Shown: positions 1 to 7,529, counted from the stretch's first letter. The stretch is DNA of 24,670 nt from Clostridium sp. CAG:510 (GCA_000434615.1 FR880802.1:1-24670), one strand, 5' to 3'. Numbers and translations are program-made. The notes: generated by a model not told the origin, from the sequence alone.

Positions 1-379
1 GCGGAGCGCGACGAGCTGCTTTGAGACCGTACTTCTTACGTTCTTTCATACGAGGATCACGAGTTAAGAAGCCTGCCTTCTTCAGTACGGGTCTGAAGTC
101 TGCGTCTGCCTGGCAGAGTGCTCTTGCAATACCGTGACGGATTGCGCCTGCCTGACCGGATGTACCGCCGCCGCGAACGTTTACAAGTACATCGAACTTG
201 TCTGCGTTGTCAGTAGCTACAAGGGGCTGACGAACGATAACCTTCAGTGTCTCTAAACCGAAGTACTCGTCGATATCTCTCTTATTTATGGTAATCTTGC
301 CTGTACCGGGCATAACATATACTCTTGCGATGGATTTCTTTCTTCTACCTGTTCCGTAGTATCTTGCTGCTTTAGCCAT
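1..379 (-). CDS. rpsI: 30S ribosomal protein S9, 3' end cut by the window edge
   Basis: S9 sits in the head of the 30S subunit, and in the family its basic C-terminal tail reaches the P-site tRNA. The reading frame starts at ATG 379 (MAKAARYYGTGRRKKS) and runs to the first bases of the window, giving 126 codons that end in ...KKYGLKAARRAP. S9 is normally about 130 residues, so only the last few codons and the stop are missing. Visible hallmarks are the YYGTGRRKKSIARV start, the GGGTSGQAGAIRHGIARAL core and the DPRMKERKKYG segment. A clear AGGAGG-type ribosome binding site lies just upstream. The start is 25 bases after the rplM stop, so the two are co-transcribed as in nearly all bacteria. 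Confidence 0.97.
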   Translation of the reverse strand, partial: MAKAARYYGTGRRKKSIARVYVMPGTGKITINKRDIDEYFGLETLKVIVRQPLVATDNADKFDVLVNVRGGGTSGQAGAIRHGIARALCQADADFRPVLKKAGFLTRDPRMKERKKYGLKAARRAP

Positions 380-404
380 TTTTTATTTCCTCCTTCCAGT
401 CCTA

Positions 405-833
405 TTAGAATGTCAATACTTCGGGCTTCTGAGCTTCATGCTTGTGCTCAGGTCCTGCGTATACATGCAACTTGGTGAACATCTGTCTGCCTAAAGGTCC
501 CTTGGGAAGCATACCCTTAACAGCAAGTTCAATTACCTGCTCAGGTTTCTTAGCTAACATTTCTCTTAATGTGGTTTCTTTTAAGCCGCCAACATATTCA
601 GAGTGACGATAATATACTTTCTGATCCAGTTTCTTTCCAGTTACGGAAATCTTTTCTGCGTTGATTACGATTACATTGTCTCCGGTATCTACATGAGGAG
701 TAAATTCGGGTTTGTTCTTTCCTCTGAGAACCTTGGCAACTTCTGATGCCAGACGACCTAATGTCATGCCAGTAGCGTCTACTACATACCATTTTCTATC
801 GATTGTAGCCGGATTAGCCATAAATGTTTTCAT
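405..833 (-). CDS. rplM: 50S ribosomal protein L13
   Basis: L13 is an early-assembly 23S rRNA-binding protein of the large subunit. The 142-residue product begins MKTFMANPATIDRKWYVVDA and contains the family signatures GMTLGRLASEVAKVLRGK, GDNVIVINAEKI and GMLPKGPLGRQMFTKLHVYAG. The open frame continues upstream to an ATG at 971. The start at 833 is chosen because GGAGG lies 7 bases before it, the length then matches the family, and the upstream stretch coincides with a promoter-proximal untranslated leader. The gene has its own consensus promoter (997-1025), so L13-S9 can be made independently of the truA/ecf genes. L13 commonly controls its own operon through the leader. Confidence 0.97.
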   Translation of the reverse strand: MKTFMANPATIDRKWYVVDATGMTLGRLASEVAKVLRGKNKPEFTPHVDTGDNVIVINAEKISVTGKKLDQKVYYRHSEYVGGLKETTLREMLAKKPEQVIELAVKGMLPKGPLGRQMFTKLHVYAGPEHKHEAQKPEVLTF

Positions 834-990
834 GATATTTCCTCCATAAATAGTACTGCTGTTCTTTTGTTTTTCGGTAATATTACCCGGCAGATGTCCG
901 GCCACCAGATAAAATCCTTCCAAACAGTTCCGATGCAATGCTTCCCTATGTTGCCGGGGCTTTGGCTTCATAGCTCACACACTGCCACAG
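834..990 (-). promoter_or_regulatory. 5' leader of rplM-rpsI, candidate L13 autoregulatory RNA
   Basis: About 155 untranslated bases separate the predicted transcription start (near 990) from the rplM ATG. The leader contains a CCGG...CCGG hairpin (898-901 with 887-890) overlapping a perfect 12-bp palindrome at 876-887, GGTAATATTACC. The two cannot form together, which would suit a switch close to the ribosome binding site. L13 leaders that bind L13 are known in Firmicutes. Placing this one in that family is inference from position and length; I could not match it to a consensus. Confidence 0.5.
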
Positions 991-996
991 TGATAT

Positions 997-1025
997 ATTA
1001 TATGCTATCTGCCGTTCACTGTCAA
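997..1025 (-). promoter_or_regulatory. Consensus sigma-A promoter for rplM-rpsI
   Basis: On the minus strand TTGACA (1025-1020) is followed after exactly 17 bases by TATAAT (1002-997). Both hexamers match the housekeeping consensus perfectly. It lies between the truA stop and rplM, so ribosomal-protein expression is uncoupled from the upstream operon. Confidence 0.92.
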
Positions 1026-1068
1026 GCCTTAAAAAACATATTTTCTCTGCCTCAAAATATATATTCCC

Positions 1069-1845
1069 CTACACTTCAAGGCATATTCCTTCTGCCGCAG
1101 CAAGTTCCAGAAATTCATATTTTGTAAGCAGAAGACCGCATGCGGGGGCTGTCGGACCCGCTGCCTTCCGGTCGCATGCCGCAAGGATTTCCTTTATCTT
1201 TTCGGGCTCCCATTTTCCCTTTCCGACTTCCATCAGGGTACCGGCTATAATACGCACCATGTTATAAAGAAAACCGTTTCCGCTGACACGGATTATGATT
1301 TCTTCTCCCTGCTCTTCCACCGTTACTTCATAAATGGTTCTGACCGTGGTTTCCACAACGGCTGCCACCGCACAGAAGCTCTTAAAATCATGTTCCCCGA
1401 CAAGATACGCCGCTGCCTGCTGCATTTTTTTCACATCTAATTTATGATAGGTAAAATACGAATAAAGCCGTTTTGTGGGCAAAGGAAATTCCCTGCTTAC
1501 AATGCGATATTCATAGGTTTTCCGTGTTTCCGTGTGACGGGGATGAAAATCCGCCGGCACTTCCCTTGACGCCTGGATGCGAATATCCTCCGGCAGTCTC
1601 TGGTTCAGGGCATAGGCAAACTTTTCCGCCGGTATTCCGGTATCGGCATCAAACACCGCCACATTGCAGAGCGCATGCACGCCCGCATCCGTCCGGCTGG
1701 CTCCGATGACCTGAATGTCCGTCTTAAGTAATGCCGACAAATGTTTATTCAATTCTCCCTCAATGGTGGGGTAGTTCGGCTGCACCTGAAATCCACAATA
1801 ATTTGTGCCGTCATATGCCACCGTCAGCATAATTCTTTTTTTCAT
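1069..1845 (-). CDS. truA: tRNA pseudouridine synthase A
   Basis: TruA converts uridines 38-40 in the tRNA anticodon arm to pseudouridine. The 258-residue product is close to the usual length of about 245. It shows the N-terminal VAYDGTNYCGFQVQPN motif (residues 9-24) and the catalytic motif GASRTDAGVHA with the nucleophilic aspartate at D53. Further family blocks are FHPRHTETRKTYEYRI, HDFKSFCA and the C-terminal GNGFLYNMVRIIAGTL. The ATG at 1845 is preceded by AAGGA. The gene starts 15 bases after the ecfT stop, indicating one operon with ecfA1-ecfA2-ecfT. This order is the same as in Bacillus subtilis. Confidence 0.97.
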   Translation of the reverse strand: MKKRIMLTVAYDGTNYCGFQVQPNYPTIEGELNKHLSALLKTDIQVIGASRTDAGVHALCNVAVFDADTGIPAEKFAYALNQRLPEDIRIQASREVPADFHPRHTETRKTYEYRIVSREFPLPTKRLYSYFTYHKLDVKKMQQAAAYLVGEHDFKSFCAVAAVVETTVRTIYEVTVEEQGEEIIIRVSGNGFLYNMVRIIAGTLMEVGKGKWEPEKIKEILAACDRKAAGPTAPACGLLLTKYEFLELAAAEGICLEV

Positions 1846-1860
1846 GAATTTTTCCTTATC

Positions 1861-2664
1861 TTAAAACAAGAACTTCCCCACTGCAATACTGACAGCAAAG
1901 TAGGCAAAAAGAACTGTGTAACCGATGGCATCTCTTTTCTTATAAATAAGGGGTTTCATTTTGGTACGTCCTTCCCCGCCCCGGTAGCACCTTGCTTCCA
2001 TTGCCATTGCCAGGTCGTTGGCACGGCGGAATGCGGAAATAAAAAGGGGCACTAAAAGAGGAACCATGGCTTTGGCACGTTTTATCAGATTGCCGCTTTC
2101 AAAATCCGCACCGCGGGCTATCTGCGCCTTCATGATTTTATCGGTTTCTTCCAATAAAATAGGGATAAACCGCAGGGCAATGGACATCATCATCGCCACC
2201 TCATGCACCGGCAGTTTGATGACTTTTAAAAATCCCAGGGATTTTTCCATACCGTCCGTCAGGTTGTTGGGCGTGGTCGTCAGCGTCATAATGGACGAAC
2301 CGATAATCAGCATGGTCAGACGGATTGCCATAAAGACCGCAATACGGATACCTTCCTTTGTAACGGAAATTTTCCATACGGAAAATACCACCTCGCCGGG
2401 TGTTAAAAACAGGTTGAACACCACGGTAAGCATCAATAGGAAAATAATGGATTTCATACCCTTTATCATAAATTTAAAAGGTACTTTGGATAATTTGATA
2501 ACAACCGCCAGAAAAACAGCGGCGCATACATATCCCCAGATATTGTCAAAGAAAAACAGGGATATGATAAACAATACAGTACCGGCCAGCTTTACACGCG
2601 GGTCCAGTCTGTGTATACAGGAATCTGTCTGGTAATATTGTCCCAGCGTAATATCTCTTAACAT
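1861..2664 (-). CDS. ecfT: ECF transporter transmembrane coupling protein EcfT
   Basis: EcfT is the membrane scaffold of energy-coupling-factor transporters. It joins the two ATPases to interchangeable substrate-binding S proteins that import vitamins and metals. The 267-residue product begins with the typical TLGQYYQTDSCIHRLDPRVKL and has hydrophobic segments near residues 26-57, 70-90, 105-130 and 245-266. The long cytoplasmic region carries the two coupling-helix motifs, AQIARGAD (ARG at 183-185) and AMEARCYRG (ARC at 224-226, where ARG is the usual form). No S component lies in this window, so the substrate cannot be inferred. Spacing is 17 bases from ecfA2 and 15 bases to truA. Confidence 0.95.
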   Translation of the reverse strand: MLRDITLGQYYQTDSCIHRLDPRVKLAGTVLFIISLFFFDNIWGYVCAAVFLAVVIKLSKVPFKFMIKGMKSIIFLLMLTVVFNLFLTPGEVVFSVWKISVTKEGIRIAVFMAIRLTMLIIGSSIMTLTTTPNNLTDGMEKSLGFLKVIKLPVHEVAMMMSIALRFIPILLEETDKIMKAQIARGADFESGNLIKRAKAMVPLLVPLFISAFRRANDLAMAMEARCYRGGEGRTKMKPLIYKKRDAIGYTVLFAYFAVSIAVGKFLF

Positions 2665-2681
2665 AGATACAATGCCTTTCT

Positions 2682-3524
2682 CTACAAAGCCTTCTTTATC
2701 GACTCTGCCGCTTCCTCTATGGTAGTGGCGTCTACGTCCACATCCATTCCGATTTCTTTCAGCTCATGCATAATGTAAGTGACCTGCGGTGCCGCAAGCC
2801 CTATCTGCTCGAGCTCTTTATAATGTTTGAAAACTTCCCTCGGCTTATCATCATAAACCAGTTTGCCTTTATTCATGACTAAAATCCGGTCTACATATTC
2901 CGCCACATCTTCCATACTGTGTGATACCAGCAGAATGGTAATCCCACTTTGCCTGCGGAGTTCGGAAATCTGTTCCAGAATCTCCGTCCTGCCCTTTGGG
3001 TCCAGTCCCGCCGTAGGCTCGTCCAAAATCAGCACCTCCGGCTTCATGGCAAGAACACCCGCTATGGCAACTCTTCTTTTCTGACCTCCGGAAAGTTCAA
3101 ACGGTGACTGATAAAATAAATCGTCCGGCAGTCCTACTTTTTTCAGCGCCTCATAAGCACGCAGCTCCGCTTCTTTTTTTGTCAGTCCCAGATTTTTCGG
3201 TCCAAAGCAGACATCCGAAAAAACATCTGCCTCAAAAAGCTGGTGCTCCGGGTACTGGAATACCAGTCCCACCTTGCTCCGCAGCTCTTTTTTCTGAAAA
3301 TCGTTATCGTCAATATCTTTTCCGTTAAAATAAATATGACCGGAGGTTGCCTTGATTAAACCGTTCAGATGCTGCACCAGCGTGGATTTACCGGAGCCGG
3401 TATGTCCAATCAGACCGATAAACTGTCCGTCGGGAATTTCCAGACTGACATCATCCAGTGCTTTTACGGCAAGGGCGGTATCGTCTCCGTATACATGACT
3501 TACATGATCCAGTATCAATGACAT
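2682..3524 (-). CDS. ecfA2: ECF transporter ATPase subunit EcfA2
   Basis: This is one of two ATP-hydrolysing subunits of the shared ECF module. The 280-residue protein has Walker A GHTGSGKST at 40-48, the Q-loop glutamine at Q90 in VFQYPEHQLF, signature LSGGQKRR at 144-151, Walker B LILDEP at 165-170 and switch histidine H202. The C-terminal extension after about residue 225 is typical of EcfA proteins. The YPEHQLF variant of the Q-loop region supports EcfA2 (second gene) over EcfA1. The ATG at 3524 lies inside the 3' end of ecfA1 (10-base overlap), suggesting coupled translation of the two heterodimer partners. Confidence 0.95.
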   Translation of the reverse strand: MSLILDHVSHVYGDDTALAVKALDDVSLEIPDGQFIGLIGHTGSGKSTLVQHLNGLIKATSGHIYFNGKDIDDNDFQKKELRSKVGLVFQYPEHQLFEADVFSDVCFGPKNLGLTKKEAELRAYEALKKVGLPDDLFYQSPFELSGGQKRRVAIAGVLAMKPEVLILDEPTAGLDPKGRTEILEQISELRRQSGITILLVSHSMEDVAEYVDRILVMNKGKLVYDDKPREVFKHYKELEQIGLAAPQVTYIMHELKEIGMDVDVDATTIEEAAESIKKAL

Positions 3525-4381
3525 TTTTGTTCCCTCAGTTTCTTAATTTCTTCCACAAATTCTTTCCTGCTTAAAATGCCATCCGGCAGGGGTACGTTCT
3601 TTTTCTGCAGCTCATAGGCAAGAAGTGTTGCCTGCGGTACGCCCAGACGAAGCTCCAGCAGTCTTTCCACCTGTGAGAAAATTTCTCTCGGTGTTCCCTG
3701 CATGGCAATTTTGCCGCCGTCCATGACAAATACCTTATCCGCATGAATAATTTCTTCCATATAATGTGTAATCAGAATAATAGTGATGCCTTCCACGTCG
3801 TTGAGCGCCCGCACCGCCCGGATAATATCCTTGCGGCCGTTGGGGTCCAGCATGGCTGTGGGCTCGTCCAATACAATACACTTAGGATGCATGGCAAGCA
3901 CACCCGCGATGGAAATCCTCTGCTTCTGTCCGCCGGAAAGTTTATTGGGCGAATACTTGCGGAATTCATACATGCCCACCGCTTTCAGGCTCTCTTCCAC
4001 ACGCTCCCAGATTTCTTTCGTCGGCACTCCCATGTTCTCCGGTCCGAAGCCCACGTCCTCTTCCACAACCTGACCGATAATCTGGTTGTCCGGGTTCTGG
4101 AACACCATGCCCGCCGTCTGACGGATGTTCCAGACATCATCCTCGTTTTTGGTATCCATACCGTCTACGAAAACCGTTCCTTCCGTGGGACAGAGAATGG
4201 CATTCATGTGCTTGGCAAGCGTGGACTTGCCGGAACCGTTGTGTCCCAGAATAGCTATAAAATCACCCTGCTTAATATCCAGTGAAACATCATCCACTGC
4301 CCGGTTAATTCCTTCTACATTTCCATTCTCATCACGACGAATATATTCATATACGAGATCTTCTGTTTTAATGATACCCAT
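3515..4381 (-). CDS. ecfA1: ECF transporter ATPase subunit EcfA1
   Basis: This is the partner ATPase of EcfA2. The 288-residue product has Walker A GHNGSGKST at 46-54, Q95 in MVFQNPDNQI, signature LSGGQKQR at 148-155, Walker B CIVLDEP at 168-174 and switch histidine H206. The frame is open to an ATG at 4444. The start at 4381 is preferred because MGIIKTEDLVYEY aligns with the first strand of the fold and GGAAAGG lies upstream, although the spacing of about 13 bases is somewhat long. It is the first gene of the ecfA1-ecfA2-ecfT-truA operon and is divergent from the M15 gene. Confidence 0.94.
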   Translation of the reverse strand: MGIIKTEDLVYEYIRRDENGNVEGINRAVDDVSLDIKQGDFIAILGHNGSGKSTLAKHMNAILCPTEGTVFVDGMDTKNEDDVWNIRQTAGMVFQNPDNQIIGQVVEEDVGFGPENMGVPTKEIWERVEESLKAVGMYEFRKYSPNKLSGGQKQRISIAGVLAMHPKCIVLDEPTAMLDPNGRKDIIRAVRALNDVEGITIILITHYMEEIIHADKVFVMDGGKIAMQGTPREIFSQVERLLELRLGVPQATLLAYELQKKNVPLPDGILSRKEFVEEIKKLREQKCH

Positions 4382-4457
4382 ATTTATATGATTGCCTTTC
4401 CGAAACTTCCTGTGCTTCTTTGCCGCATTTTCGCAAATCTGCACATTCGTAGCTTAC

Positions 4458-4486
4458 ATTTTACTATGAAAAGCCCCGAAATACAA
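4458..4486 (-). promoter_or_regulatory. Candidate promoter for the ecfA1-ecfA2-ecfT-truA operon
   Basis: On the minus strand TTGTAT (4486-4481) and TAAAAT (4463-4458) are separated by 17 bases. They lie upstream of ecfA1 in the divergent intergenic region. The hexamers are imperfect, and a weaker alternative (TTGAAT at 4506-4501) exists, so the call is tentative. Confidence 0.5.
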
Positions 4487-4535
4487 CCATAGAAAAATGT
4501 ATTCAAAGTATAATTTCCTGAAATTTTTCTAAAAT

Positions 4536-4564
4536 TTGTCTTTCTTGTAAAAAAAGGCTATAAT
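4536..4564 (+). promoter_or_regulatory. Promoter of the M15 peptidase gene
   Basis: TTGTCT (4536-4541), a 17-base spacer and a perfect TATAAT (4559-4564) lie 33 bases before the ATG at 4598. The ribosome binding site AGGAAAGG (4579-4586) follows. It diverges from the ecfA1 promoter. Confidence 0.78.
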
Positions 4565-4597
4565 AATTTTCAAAATACAGGAAAGGCATTTTATTCT

Positions 4598-5581
4598 ATG
4601 AAAAATTCACCATTACCCATAAAAGAAATTCTAAAATATTCCCTTATTCTGTTACTTGTGATTGCAATCTTTTCCGTTCTGTCCCGAAAATGGGGCGGTA
4701 AGAAAGGAACTCTGCTCGACTATGAACAGGCAAGGCAGGAAAGTTTAGATGCCGAGGAAACACCTTCTGCGGAAAATGATTCAGCAGACAGCAGTGCTTC
4801 CCAGAAAGATGATACAGACATCTCGTCCGATGACGGTACCCAGACGGGTGAAAACAAAATTATTCCGGAGGAGACCTTATCTCCCACCAATGCACAGACA
4901 GCTTCTTCCCTGCATTATAACGGCTCTTCTTCCCCGGAGCGTGTTTCTTATAAGGAAGGCTTTTACTACGAACCGCTCTCAAACGACCTGATTTCCTATA
5001 TTACCGGCATTTCTTACCCGGCTCTGCCTTCCGAAGCACCCGAAGGTACTCTGAATGTAGGGGAGCAAAATGACATTTCTTATGCAGATTTAAGATATGT
5101 CCACATTATTCACTACGATTTTGACGGAAAACTTGCAGAAGGAGAACTGATTTGTCACAATTCCATTGCAGAAGACCTGGTGGAAATCTTTTATGACTTA
5201 TATGCATCGGAGTATCAGATAGAAAAAGTCACCCTGATTGAGAACTACAACGGTGATGATACCGCTTCCATGGCGGATAACAATACTTCCTGCTTTAATT
5301 ATCGCGTGGTGGACGGCACAAAATCCCTCTCCAGACATGCCTTAGGTCTTGCGATTGATATCAATCCGCTTTACAATCCGTACATCCGCTACGATAAAAA
5401 AGGCGGTCAGACGGTTTCTCCCGTAGAAGGAGAAGCCTATGCTGACCGCACAGTTTCTTTCCCTTATAAAATTGACCCTGATGACCTGTGTTACCGGCTG
5501 TTTACGGAACACGGCTTCACATGGGGCGGCAACTGGAACTCGAGCAAGGATTACCAGCATTTCCAAAAAGCATTGCCTTAA
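4598..5581 (+). CDS. Membrane-anchored M15 family (D-Ala-D-Ala carboxypeptidase-like) peptidase
   Basis: This 327-residue protein is probably a cell-wall peptidase acting outside the membrane. An uncleaved-looking hydrophobic segment (residues about 11-29, after a short basic N-terminus) should anchor it. Residues about 45-110 are a Ser/Asp/Glu-rich low-complexity linker. The C-terminal domain carries the M15 zinc signature SRHALGLAID, with predicted ligands H247 and D254, and a C-terminal WGGNW...DYQHF motif (309-322) whose H321 would be the third ligand. This arrangement resembles M15C/VanY-type enzymes that cut peptidoglycan stem or cross-bridge peptides. The exact bond is not evident. It is the only plus-strand gene, is monocistronic, and converges on the chemoreceptor gene with a shared terminator. 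Confidence 0.88.
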   Translation: MKNSPLPIKEILKYSLILLLVIAIFSVLSRKWGGKKGTLLDYEQARQESLDAEETPSAENDSADSSASQKDDTDISSDDGTQTGENKIIPEETLSPTNAQTASSLHYNGSSSPERVSYKEGFYYEPLSNDLISYITGISYPALPSEAPEGTLNVGEQNDISYADLRYVHIIHYDFDGKLAEGELICHNSIAEDLVEIFYDLYASEYQIEKVTLIENYNGDDTASMADNNTSCFNYRVVDGTKSLSRHALGLAIDINPLYNPYIRYDKKGGQTVSPVEGEAYADRTVSFPYKIDPDDLCYRLFTEHGFTWGGNWNSSKDYQHFQKALP

Positions 5582-5596
5582 CCGGTGGTGCTTTTT
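5565..5596 (+). terminator. Intrinsic terminator shared by the convergent M15 and chemoreceptor genes
   Basis: AAAAAGCATTGCC (5565-5577) pairs with GGTGGTGCTTTTT (5584-5596): 13 pairs on the plus strand including three G-U, with a 6-base loop and a T run. The TAA stop of the M15 gene (5579-5581) lies in the loop, and the hairpin reaches the stop of the minus-strand chemoreceptor gene (5595-5597). Read from the minus strand, the outer eight pairs and a T tract also remain, so it can probably work in both directions. Confidence 0.8.
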
Positions 5597-7310
5597 ATTC
5601 TTCGTCACCGTTCAGCTTAAATACCTGCATTCTTTCTTCCATCTGGTTGGCGATATCCTTCAGCTCGCCTGCCTTTTCGGCAATATTGGAAATAGAAGTG
5701 CTGATTTCAGTGATGGATGCCGAGCTCTCCTGTGTACTTGCTGCATTCTCCTCTGCAATGGCGGACAGGTTCTGTACGGTATCAACCACGTTGACTCTCG
5801 CTTTATCCATCTCTTCCGTCTTCACTGTGATACGGTTAATTGCCTGCAGGGACTCAGCTATACCTTTTAATACCTCTTCAAATCTTTCATCCGTTCTGAT
5901 TACATTTTCCGTCTGCTTTTCCATGTTTTCTTTTACTACATCCATGGTCTGTACAGCACGTTCGGAATCGGCAAGCAGGGAAGAAATAATTTCTTCAATA
6001 TGTCTGGCTGACTCGTTAGTCTGCTCTGCCAGCTTCTGTATCTGGGATGCTACTACCGCAAAGCCTCTGCCCTGTACGCCTGCCCTTGCCGCTTCAATAG
6101 AGGCATTTAAGGACAACAGGTTGGTTTCCTCTGCAATAGAGGTAATCAGGCTCGTTGCTTCTCTGATTTTATGTACGGAATCATTCGTATTGTTGGTCTG
6201 TTCGTAAATGGCATCAATGGACTCCTTGGCGTACGCATTGATATCCTGCAGCTCATGCAGAGTTTCAAAGGCTTCGTTGCCAAGCTTACTCATGTTCTTT
6301 GCATTCACATACATGGTTTCGGCTTCTTTTGCCGTATCTGCCACCATATCGCCGATTTCAATAACATTCTGGGTAGCATTCTGTGTTTCGGATGCCTGGC
6401 TTGTGGTACTGTCCGATACCTCGCTGACGGCTTTTTCCACCTGTGACAGGGTATCTGTCGTCTCTGTTATCTTCTGGTCCAGGTATTCTGCAGAAGCCGC
6501 CAGTTCGTCACTGTGTTTTTTCATGTCGCCGATAATGGATACTAATTCTTCTCTGAGCTTTATAATGGCTCTGGAAATCTTTCCGACCTCATCTTTTCGC
6601 TTTAAGGTATTCTCATCCAGAGAGATATTCAGATTGCCCTGAGCAACCTCTTCCAGAGCGTTTGTTCCTTTGTGCAGGGCACGTACCAGCCTCCTGACGA
6701 TAAAGAACAACAGAATGGCTGCCAGGATGGTCATGCTGCTGATAATGGCAAGTATAACACCCATAATCTCCATAATCTGTGCCTTGGCCTGTGTCTGGGG
6801 CATACCGGCAAATATCATACCGATGGGGTTCATATTACGGTCATTCAGGGGGATATAATATCCAAAATATTTCTGTCCTAAAATTTCATCTTCCGTCGAG
6901 AAATAATCTCCTTTTTTTCTTAATACTTCCAATACGATGTTGTCGGCAGCCTTCGTACCCACAATTCGCTTTCCGTTTCCGTCCACAACAGAAGTCAGAA
7001 TACAGGTGTCTTTATAAAAAATAATGACCTCCATGCCGGTAGCTCTTTTGATATTGTCTACAATGGTAATACCACCGGAAACATAGAAATCACCTTTATA
7101 CAGTTCTCCGTCTTCTGAGAGGCGGTAATCGGAGTTTTTATCCGTATTCCACAAAGTATCTCTTACCGCAGTGGCTACGCCCTTTAAGCCGTTCTCAATG
7201 GTACCTGTGACAACCGTGTTGATTTTGATACCGCTGAGTACGCACACCAGAACGCCGATTATCAGCAGCGGTGTTAAAGAAACCACGAGTAATTTTGACT
7301 GCATCTTCAT
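5595..7310 (-). CDS. Methyl-accepting chemotaxis protein with extracellular Cache-type sensor
   Basis: This 571-residue transmembrane chemoreceptor should signal through CheW/CheA to the flagellar motor or a related output. TM1 is at about 6-28. The extracellular region at about 35-178 looks like a single Cache-type ligand domain, with segments such as GGITIVDNIKRATGMEVIIF and YYIPLNDRNMNPIGMIFAGM. TM2 spans about 182-206 and HAMP about 205-258. The rest is a long coiled-coil signalling domain whose hairpin tip contains IAEETNLLSLNASIEAARAG (392-411). No C-terminal CheR-tethering pentapeptide is seen. ATG 7310 follows GGGGAGG at good spacing. The ligand cannot be told. Other chemotaxis genes are absent, so this is an orphan receptor sitting inside a ribosomal cluster. 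Confidence 0.95.
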   Translation of the reverse strand: MKMQSKLLVVSLTPLLIIGVLVCVLSGIKINTVVTGTIENGLKGVATAVRDTLWNTDKNSDYRLSEDGELYKGDFYVSGGITIVDNIKRATGMEVIIFYKDTCILTSVVDGNGKRIVGTKAADNIVLEVLRKKGDYFSTEDEILGQKYFGYYIPLNDRNMNPIGMIFAGMPQTQAKAQIMEIMGVILAIISSMTILAAILLFFIVRRLVRALHKGTNALEEVAQGNLNISLDENTLKRKDEVGKISRAIIKLREELVSIIGDMKKHSDELAASAEYLDQKITETTDTLSQVEKAVSEVSDSTTSQASETQNATQNVIEIGDMVADTAKEAETMYVNAKNMSKLGNEAFETLHELQDINAYAKESIDAIYEQTNNTNDSVHKIREATSLITSIAEETNLLSLNASIEAARAGVQGRGFAVVASQIQKLAEQTNESARHIEEIISSLLADSERAVQTMDVVKENMEKQTENVIRTDERFEEVLKGIAESLQAINRITVKTEEMDKARVNVVDTVQNLSAIAEENAASTQESSASITEISTSISNIAEKAGELKDIANQMEERMQVFKLNGDEE

Positions 7311-7342
7311 ATGAAATTTCCTCCCCTGTCCCTCATATTTCC

Positions 7343-7369
7343 GCAGGACATTCTCTCGTTAATGTCGCA
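7343..7369 (-). repeat. 27-bp direct repeat, copy proximal to the chemoreceptor start
   Basis: Twenty-seven bases are identical to 7456-7482 in the same orientation, 113 bases away. On the minus strand the unit contains a hairpin GACATT-AACGAGAG-AATGTC followed by CTGC. It ends about 32 bases before the chemoreceptor ATG, next to the ribosome binding site. Confidence 0.9.
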
Positions 7370-7455
7370 TAGTTACGATTTCTTCGAACTGTTGCTCTAT
7401 TTGCAATGCCCTTCAGACTCGAGAATAAGCGCTGTCGCGCTTCTCGTCCTGCGCT

Positions 7456-7482
7456 GCAGGACATTCTCTCGTTAATGTCGCA
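7456..7482 (-). repeat. 27-bp direct repeat, copy proximal to the promoter
   Basis: This is identical to 7343-7369. Here its last seven bases (GTCCTGC on the minus strand) also form the 5' arm of a neighbouring perfect hairpin with GCAGGAC (7452-7446). The repeat hairpin and that hairpin therefore compete for the shared GTC. Confidence 0.9.
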
Positions 7483-7529
7483 ATGAAAACAAATGTCACC
7501 TACGGTGTCGCTTGTTTTCATTTTGCTCC

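Larger units (their letters stand above)
7311..7523 (-). ncRNA. Highly structured 5' leader of the chemoreceptor gene, unknown class
   Basis: The 409-base gap between the chemoreceptor and rplQ holds this leader plus an A/T-rich promoter region and the rplQ terminator. Predicted RNA elements in transcript order are: hairpin AATGAAAACAA/TTGTTTTCATT (7522-7512 with 7492-7482); GACATT/AATGTC inside the first 27-base repeat; GTCCTGC-AGC-GCAGGAC (7462-7446); a GC-rich hairpin with arms CGAGAAGCGC and GCGCTTATTCTCG; a small three-way junction closed by GCAT/ATGC; and a second repeat copy just before the ribosome binding site. It lacks the conserved core of c-di-GMP riboswitches, which often precede chemoreceptor genes. 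It may be a new regulatory RNA or a dispersed palindromic repeat fixed in the leader. Confidence 0.5.

Noticed and set aside
224..226. EcfT second coupling motif reads ARC instead of ARG (protein residues 224-226)
   Set aside because: The cysteine form in AMEARCYRGG appears to be a normal variant of this motif in Firmicute EcfT proteins, so it was not treated as damage. Coordinates given here are protein residues; the codons lie near 1987-1995.
834..971. A 46-residue N-terminal extension of L13
   Set aside because: It covers the untranslated leader downstream of a consensus promoter. No L13 has such an extension, and the good ribosome binding site belongs to ATG 833.
2018..2635. A 205-codon plus-strand frame opposite ecfT
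   Set aside because: It is antisense to a clearly real gene and lacks a binding site and any family features.
4382..4444. A 21-residue N-terminal extension of EcfA1
   Set aside because: It has no homology to the ABC fold, overlaps the likely promoter-leader region, and has a weaker initiation context than ATG 4381.
5488..6207. A 239-codon plus-strand frame opposite the chemoreceptor gene
   Set aside because: It is a Ser/Ala-rich shadow of the coiled-coil coding sequence on the other strand, overlaps the M15 end and terminator, and has no recognisable domain.
7343..7482. CRISPR-like array
   Set aside because: There are only two repeat copies with an 86-base gap that is itself highly palindromic, and no cas genes are present.
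7333..7521. A 62-codon frame (starting MKTSDTVGDICFHCD) on the minus strand across the chemoreceptor leader
   Set aside because: It coincides exactly with the hairpin/repeat element and reads through both repeat copies, has no domain, and its GGAG would lie upstream of the predicted transcription start. Composition follows RNA structure, not protein constraint. A nearly leaderless leader peptide cannot be fully excluded.
7311..7523. c-di-GMP riboswitch before the chemoreceptor gene
   Set aside because: This was the expected class for this gene type, but the conserved core and the tetraloop-receptor pattern are absent from the sequence.
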